Below, piece after piece: positions 35,701-38,482 of a DNA stretch of 38,482 bases. The notes below the pieces were generated by a model that was given only the letters and a program-made list of their open reading frames with translations, did not search any database and was not told the origin of the DNA. Source of the DNA: Lachnospiraceae bacterium (lineage in GTDB: Bacteria > Bacillota > Clostridia > Lachnospirales > Lachnospiraceae); contig JAAWKM010000019.1 of the NCBI GenBank assembly GCA_022797375.1, forward strand, positions 1 through 38,482, in the 5' to 3' direction. Every line of letters starts with the position of its first letter. Position 1 is the first letter of the stretch. Made by a program: the position numbers and the translations under genes.

Positions 35701-36045
35701 AACAATAGAATTAAGTTCCTGGTTTGTGGTTTCCAGTATATTTGTACCACGCAGGATAATATTTATATCTTTTTTTGTTCCATAATTAGAAATTTCTAAA
35801 ACACCTGCTGTTTCTGACTGTATATAACAGTTTTCCAGCTCTAATGTACCACCCCCTTCTGGGTCTGGTGTCCATTTCCAGCCCTCAGCCTCGTTTTCTG
35901 CTTCTTCACTTCCAAGCTTTAAAGCTCTGCTTAATACACATGTAGGTGTCATAACATCTTTATTTTCTGCTGCCATTATATTATCTGGCAATGCACATAA
36001 GATTAAAGCCAGTGTAATAATAATACTAAAAACCTTTTTAACCAT
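32773..36045 (-). CDS. Large secreted repeat protein (beta-helix-like, InlB B-type repeats, Fn3-like end)
   Basis: A 1090-residue exported protein. A signal peptide covers about residues 1-25 (MVKKVFSIIITLALILCALP, then DNIMA). Residues 35-370 look like a right-handed beta-helix with repeated ISGG turns (VNISGGEVNI, VEISGGKLNI). Residues 370-425 are a short solenoid of I/V-PEG units. Then come four related repeats of about 65 residues ending in MPA..V..EAV (near 448-510, 515-578, 582-648 and 685-752), the Listeria-Bacteroides InlB B type, with a proline/threonine linker before the last. A region with paired cysteines (CSLCG, CINC) lies near 860-900, and the last 160 residues are lysine-rich and Fn3-like. 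No LPxTG or other anchor is seen. The start at 36045 has GGAGGT upstream. Confidence 0.85.
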   Translation of the reverse strand: MVKKVFSIIITLALILCALPDNIMAAENKDVMTPTCVLSRALKLGSEEAENEAEGWKWTPDPEGGGTLELENCYIQSETAGVLEISNYGTKKDINIILRGTNILETTNQELNSIVIGNGKENYIISEDGQGSLEIRTKEPITSAPYNAPYAFGGENITIKSGTIVSSVLFCMITKGVYIEGGFLDIEIPEGVNDPGGIYTIDGPVEISGGKLNINSHVGIFIPGNTQNDASAGGQMVNISGGEVNIKSDFVGIYILENYLDNPNQAVNISGGKVDCEAGAVGFYSKNFNVYKGEGPDPQVNVSVKQDSKLPAIYPRSNNVNISGGIVMASGGATGIAGLDSQDSEIKDCLVVSDGKGEVYGTVKAEEDLALPENTVLNIPEGAVLTIPEGVTLKVPDSSSVQVPEGSSLVNNGILVLPEGSSVSCTGTGFIQKGGDLYTNGNERLYSVTIRQKGGEVIEHYKENDVVTFSPEADTEELRFKEWKVVSGTAVIENNYFTMPAGDVIIEAVFEHFYKLAVKQPGGIVTGYYKQDSDIELVPEDIGKNKMFKEWKVVPDGIVHIIDNKFKMPACAVTAEAVYEQLYKVTISQNGNITEKYYSEGSNVQLVKEPAPEGMEFEKWEVTPGTFGITGDSFTMPGFDVSVEAVYKKILSGTTPPDSPVTPPPASTQKPGLVVLPPYAVPSGNVYKINVKASPAEGGTVTGNTEAKEGSSVTVEAFSSSGYVFTGWTENGKTVSTDAKHTFKAERNRELVAVFKKSQPGGTGGILKKINVANDIKTVSQVSLPDGWEWKEEDREKEIPAGGSVTVTANYTAKDAGDYAGTSLNIIITRDKCVAGLTVFYTGAGEYAPGCVSDGIGHTECSLCGSILNTNIKVPATGHTEGQPVVIKASKGKNGSIVTSCINCNKILSERVINAIKTIKLSNSKGTYNKKKHIPGITVKDSSGKQLASGTDYTVSWAKGMKKPGIYTVKITFMGMYSGTAEKTYKIIPKGTKIKKITSKRNGFTVAWKRPASYVTGCQIQYSTNKKFKKKNIKKVTIKNRKTISKDIKGRKTGRKYYVRIRTYKNIKVNGKKVKVFSKWSAVKTARIKK

Positions 36046-36091
36046 AATTGTACCTCCCATTAATTCCTTAATATTTTAATACTATACTTCC

Positions 36092-36120
36092 ATAATATTG
36101 TTAAAATGGGTCATTGGCAA
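36092..36120 (-). promoter_or_regulatory. Promoter of the large secreted protein
   Basis: Minus strand TTGCCA, 17 bases, TATTAT, about 47 bases before the start at 36045. Confidence 0.55.
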
Positions 36121-36171
36121 TATATATGACCCAAGCGGGCGGATTCCAGCCCAAACGGTAAATATAAGGGG

Positions 36172-36449
36172 ATAATTTCCAGTTATCTTATATTGGTTTA
36201 AAAGCGGACGGTTCCTGTGCCAGAGCCAGAATATTCCGTACAGGGGTACGCTTGCGCTACGGTAACCCACGCAACGGCACATAAAGCCCATGTGTCCCAA
36301 AACAAAATTGTGTTTCTTCTGTGGCACATGGGCTTAAATGCCGGCGGGGTTAAAGTACCCCTTTTACGGAATAATTGCTGTCACCTGGCACGCGTAACCT
36401 GATACTGTAAATCCGCAGTAAAACCCAGAACAATAAGATAACTGTATAT
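36172..36449. repeat. Foldback repeat, copy B (full length)
   Basis: About 278 bp. The left end ATTTCCAGTTATCTTA pairs with TAAGATAACTGTATAT at the right. The arms around 36219-36249 and 36355-36390 are complementary although they differ from copy A. The core GGTAACCCACGCAACGGCAC and the opposite ATGCCGGCGGGGTTAAAGTA are nearly as in copy A. An apical hairpin has AGCCCATGTG/CACATGGGCT. It lies between the secreted protein and the LytTR regulator. Confidence 0.9.
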
Positions 36450-36575
36450 TATATTTGGAAAATTATTTTGCTGGTTTTAACCCATATTCCAATTATTTTT
36501 TAAGTTTTATAAATTTCCTAATACAAGACAAGAGGTTATTATCTTAATGTTTGCCTGAATAACCATCTACTCAAC

Positions 36576-36811
36576 ATAATTTCCAGTTAAATTTCTAGCT
36601 TTGCCAGAAAACAGCAGGTTTCACGTGTCCAGGCTAAACTTTATTCCATGACAAGTGCACTTTAGCACCGTCGGCGCTTAAATCTGGTTTTTTCAGATTT
36701 TATGCGTCCGTTGCGTGGGCTAATGTAGTGAGAACGTGCACTGGAATGGAATAATTTAGCTGGACACGCAAACCCTGCGTCCGTCTGCAATATAAGATAA
36801 CTGGAAATTAT
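36576..36811. repeat. Foldback repeat, copy C (full length, reversed)
   Basis: 236 bp with perfect 14-bp inverted ends (ATAATTTCCAGTTA and its complement). In reverse orientation it carries the same blocks as copy A: TTCCAGTTATCTTATATTGC, GGACGCAGGG, CCCACGCAACGG, GGCAAAG. The apical hairpin is AAATCTG/CAGATTT, unlike the GC-rich one in A and B. The arms CGTGTCCAG/CTGGACACG and GTGCAC/GTGCAC pair. Confidence 0.9.
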
Positions 36812-36883
36812 CATATACCCACTGAAACAGGTATGTGACAGTCCAGCCTTCCATAAATGCAAGAATTTTTGAAAGCACTGCTA

Positions 36884-36916
36884 GTTACTATGAACAGCGT
36901 AGCTGTGAATAGTAAC
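36884..36916. repeat. Imperfect hairpin (GTTACTAT ... ATAGTAAC)
   Basis: A 15-bp inverted repeat with two mismatches and a 3-base loop, including AACAGC-GTA-GCTGT. It lies just upstream of the LytTR promoter. I recall similar GTTACTGTTCACAGC-type hairpins scattered in Lachnospiraceae genomes. It has no T-run, so a terminator role is doubtful. Confidence 0.5.
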
Positions 36917-36944
36917 ACAGGTATATCAAAAAATATAATTATAC

Positions 36945-36973
36945 TTGTAATTCTTTCTTTCTAAATTTATAAT
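36945..36973 (+). promoter_or_regulatory. Promoter of the LytTR regulator
   Basis: TTGTAA, 17 bases, TATAAT, about 68 bases before the ATG at 37042. Confidence 0.6.
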
Positions 36974-37041
36974 ATAATATACAAAATTTGCTTTGCACTG
37001 TAAAATTTTAACTCACAGGGCATATATCTGGAGGATTTATA

Positions 37042-37767
37042 ATGAGAATTGCACTAGTAGATGATGAACAAATGGAACTGGACATGCTCCTGCATATATT
37101 ACAAAAAAACCTGCCCAGTAATGGAAATACAGAAAATATTATTGATACATTTTATAATGGAAGTGATTTTTTATGTGCTTTCCAGGCTGGGAAATATGAT
37201 ATAATCCTGCTTGATATATATATGAATGGTATTTCAGGTATTGATATTGCCCGTAAAATCCGCATGGCAGATAATAATGTACAGCTTGCATTCTGCACTA
37301 ACAGCAATTCTTTTGCAAGTGAAAGTTATGAAGTTAATGCACAATACTACCTTCTTAAACCATTTTCAGAAGAAAATATTAAAAATATGCTTTCACGTTT
37401 TTTATCTGTTTCTGACGACAGCCTGCCATCAGTAATACTTCCAGATGGCCAGGAAATACTTTTAAAAAATATTATATTTACTGAATATTCCAACCATGTT
37501 GTTACAATTCATAATAAAAAGGGCTTTGACACAAAAACACGTATTACACACAGCAAAATGGAAGAAATATTATGCTGTTATCCATATTTCTGCTGCTGTT
37601 TTAAAGGCATAATCACCAATTTTTATGAGGTAACAGTACATGAAAAGGATATTTTCCATATGAGCAATGGATGTACAATACCTATAAGCCGTAGAAAATC
37701 AAAAGATGTACAGAACGCTTATATTAAATTCTGCTTTGAACAAATGCGTAAAGAAATAAACCTGTAA
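37042..37767 (+). CDS. LytTR-family response regulator (orphan)
   Basis: A 241-residue regulator. The receiver domain starts MRIALVDDEQMELDML and has the phospho-acceptor Asp58 in DIILLDIYMNGISGID. The S/T site reads AFCTNSNSF and the lysine is in YYLLKPF, as in AgrA/ComE-like proteins. Residues 135-241 form a LytTR DNA-binding domain (KNIIFTEYSNHVVTIHNKKG and HEKDIFHMSNGCTIPISRRK, near its end). The start has GGAGG 7 bases upstream. No histidine kinase is adjacent, although these usually come paired with a membrane kinase; the partner may be elsewhere. It stands between foldback repeats and a DUF4190 gene. Confidence 0.9.
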   Translation: MRIALVDDEQMELDMLLHILQKNLPSNGNTENIIDTFYNGSDFLCAFQAGKYDIILLDIYMNGISGIDIARKIRMADNNVQLAFCTNSNSFASESYEVNAQYYLLKPFSEENIKNMLSRFLSVSDDSLPSVILPDGQEILLKNIIFTEYSNHVVTIHNKKGFDTKTRITHSKMEEILCCYPYFCCCFKGIITNFYEVTVHEKDIFHMSNGCTIPISRRKSKDVQNAYIKFCFEQMRKEINL

Positions 37768-37790
37768 GACTTAATAGTAACATATAAACA

Positions 37791-37810
37791 GCGCCACATA
37801 CCTGTGGCGC
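37791..37810. terminator. Short GC-rich hairpin between convergent genes
   Basis: GCGCCACA, loop of 4, TGTGGCGC, a perfect 8-bp stem 24 bases after the LytTR gene stop. There is no T-run on the plus strand and only TGTTTATA on the minus strand, where it follows the DUF4190 gene. Confidence 0.5.
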
Positions 37811-37845
37811 AATAATCCTGGATGTATCTTATTTTACATATTATG

Positions 37846-38253
37846 TTATTCCATGCTCTCAATACTATCAAGCAATGAACGCCATTCAGAAGGGCTCATT
37901 GATGATATACCTCTGTCTACTGATAAAGCAAAAACTAATAAACCAATAGCCAGTATAATACCAATTGAAGCACATATAACACCTGCTATTGCAAGACCCC
38001 TTCCAGGTATCTTTTTAACAAGTACCATAATAGAAAAGACAAGCCCAAGTATTCCAAGAATACCTGAAATATACCATGCACAGCAGCATACTATTGACAA
38101 AATACCACATACCATACCTGCTATTGCAAAACCTGAAGCGCTTTCAGTTGACTGGCTTTGCATCTGTGCAAGATTCTGCTGTGTATTCTGGTAAGTATTC
38201 GCTTGTGTAAAACCATCATCTCTCCCTTTTTCAAAATTTCCATTATCTTCCAT
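37846..38253 (-). CDS. DUF4190-type small membrane protein
   Basis: A 135-residue protein. The first 38 residues are polar and rich in Q, N, T and S. Two hydrophobic segments follow: FAIAGMVCGILSIVCCCAWY running on into ISGILGILGLVFSIMVL (about 42-78), and LAIAGVICASIGIILAIGLL (about 87-106). The repeated G-A-G-x-x-x-G-I pattern is that of DUF4190 membrane proteins. A short tail includes MSPSEWRSLLDSIE. The ribosome binding site AGGAGGA is strong. Function unknown. It has its own promoter and converges on the LytTR regulator. Confidence 0.8.
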   Translation of the reverse strand: MEDNGNFEKGRDDGFTQANTYQNTQQNLAQMQSQSTESASGFAIAGMVCGILSIVCCCAWYISGILGILGLVFSIMVLVKKIPGRGLAIAGVICASIGIILAIGLLVFALSVDRGISSMSPSEWRSLLDSIESME

Positions 38254-38293
38254 AAATATCCTCCTGTATTATATTAATAAATTTATACTTTTT

Positions 38294-38322
38294 ATTTTAC
38301 CATTTATTAAAAAATAATGCAA
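38294..38322 (-). promoter_or_regulatory. Promoter of the DUF4190 gene
   Basis: Minus strand TTGCAT, 17 bases, TAAAAT, about 40 bases before the start. Confidence 0.6.
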
Positions 38323-38354
38323 ATATTACAATACTTTTTCCACGTCCGTTTCAT

Positions 38355-38482
38355 AAAATTTCCAGTTATCCTGTGCTTGCAGGCGGACGCAGGGTTTCCA
38401 GTGCCAGGGCGTGTTTATTCCATTCCAGGAAAGCATGTCGCAGACATGGCTTTTGCATGCATTGCGCTACGGTAACCCACGC
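38355..38482. repeat. Foldback repeat, copy D (left part, cut by window end)
   Basis: Starts AAAATTTCCAGTTATC, then GGCGGACGCAGGG, GTGCCAGGGCGTGTTTATTC and GCTACGGTAACCCACGC, the left-half blocks of copies A and B in the same order. An extra hairpin CATGTC-GCA-GACATG is inserted at 38434. CACGTCCGTTTCAT just before it matches the tail at 19575. The right half lies outside the window. Confidence 0.85.

Noticed and set aside
36884-36916. Hairpin as a terminator or tRNA-like structure
   Set aside because: No T-run and no tRNA arms; kept only as an inverted repeat.

Overview
The window is low-GC Firmicutes DNA and most resembles a spore-forming anaerobe of the Lachnospiraceae (Clostridia). The reasons are: a single-chain pyruvate:ferredoxin oxidoreductase; a spoIVA gene; type III glutamine synthetase; a remA/gmk/rpoZ cluster with yicC; a glmS ribozyme; and a large secreted Lachnospiraceae-style repeat protein. 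No rRNA, tRNA or CRISPR array was seen. The genus is inference.

Layout. 1-2080 is AT-rich decayed DNA holding a broken ISAs1-type transposase and relics of a dispersed repeat. 2082-9173 carries a small coiled-coil protein, tmcAL, nifJ (minus strand) and aroF, the last two divergent. 9184-9440 is a patch of repeat fragments, followed by an sdpR-sdpI pair under a perfect palindromic operator. 10689-16721 is a minus-strand housekeeping block: AI-2E family transporter, yicC, remA, gmk, rpoZ, lepB, a cell-wall amidase and comFB. 16842-17160 is a foldback repeat. 17274-19382 is glnN with a terminator-like hairpin in its leader. 19684-24016 is a four-gene minus-strand operon (leucine-rich-repeat protein, VWA-like protein, MoxR-like AAA+ ATPase, JAMM metallopeptidase). 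24282-27818 holds argG and, divergently, glmS with its ribozyme. 28053-29531 is spoIVA. 29768-32664 is a two-component system divergent from a small glycine-rich secreted protein. 32773-36045 is a 1090-residue secreted protein. 36172-36811 holds two more foldback repeats. The window ends with an orphan LytTR response regulator, a DUF4190 membrane protein and the left half of another repeat.

How the genes relate. nifJ serves fermentative pyruvate oxidation, aroF and argG amino-acid synthesis, glnN nitrogen assimilation, and glmS amino-sugar supply for the wall. The wall link recurs in the amidase and in lepB, which processes exported proteins such as those at 32158 and 32773.

Two things deserve the closest look. 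The first is a family of about 240-280 bp foldback elements: three full copies, one cut by the window edge and several fragments. Their arms differ in sequence between copies but stay self-complementary. The second is the MoxR/VWA/JAMM/leucine-rich-repeat operon, which has its own promoter and terminator and looks like a self-contained ATP-driven module of unknown target.
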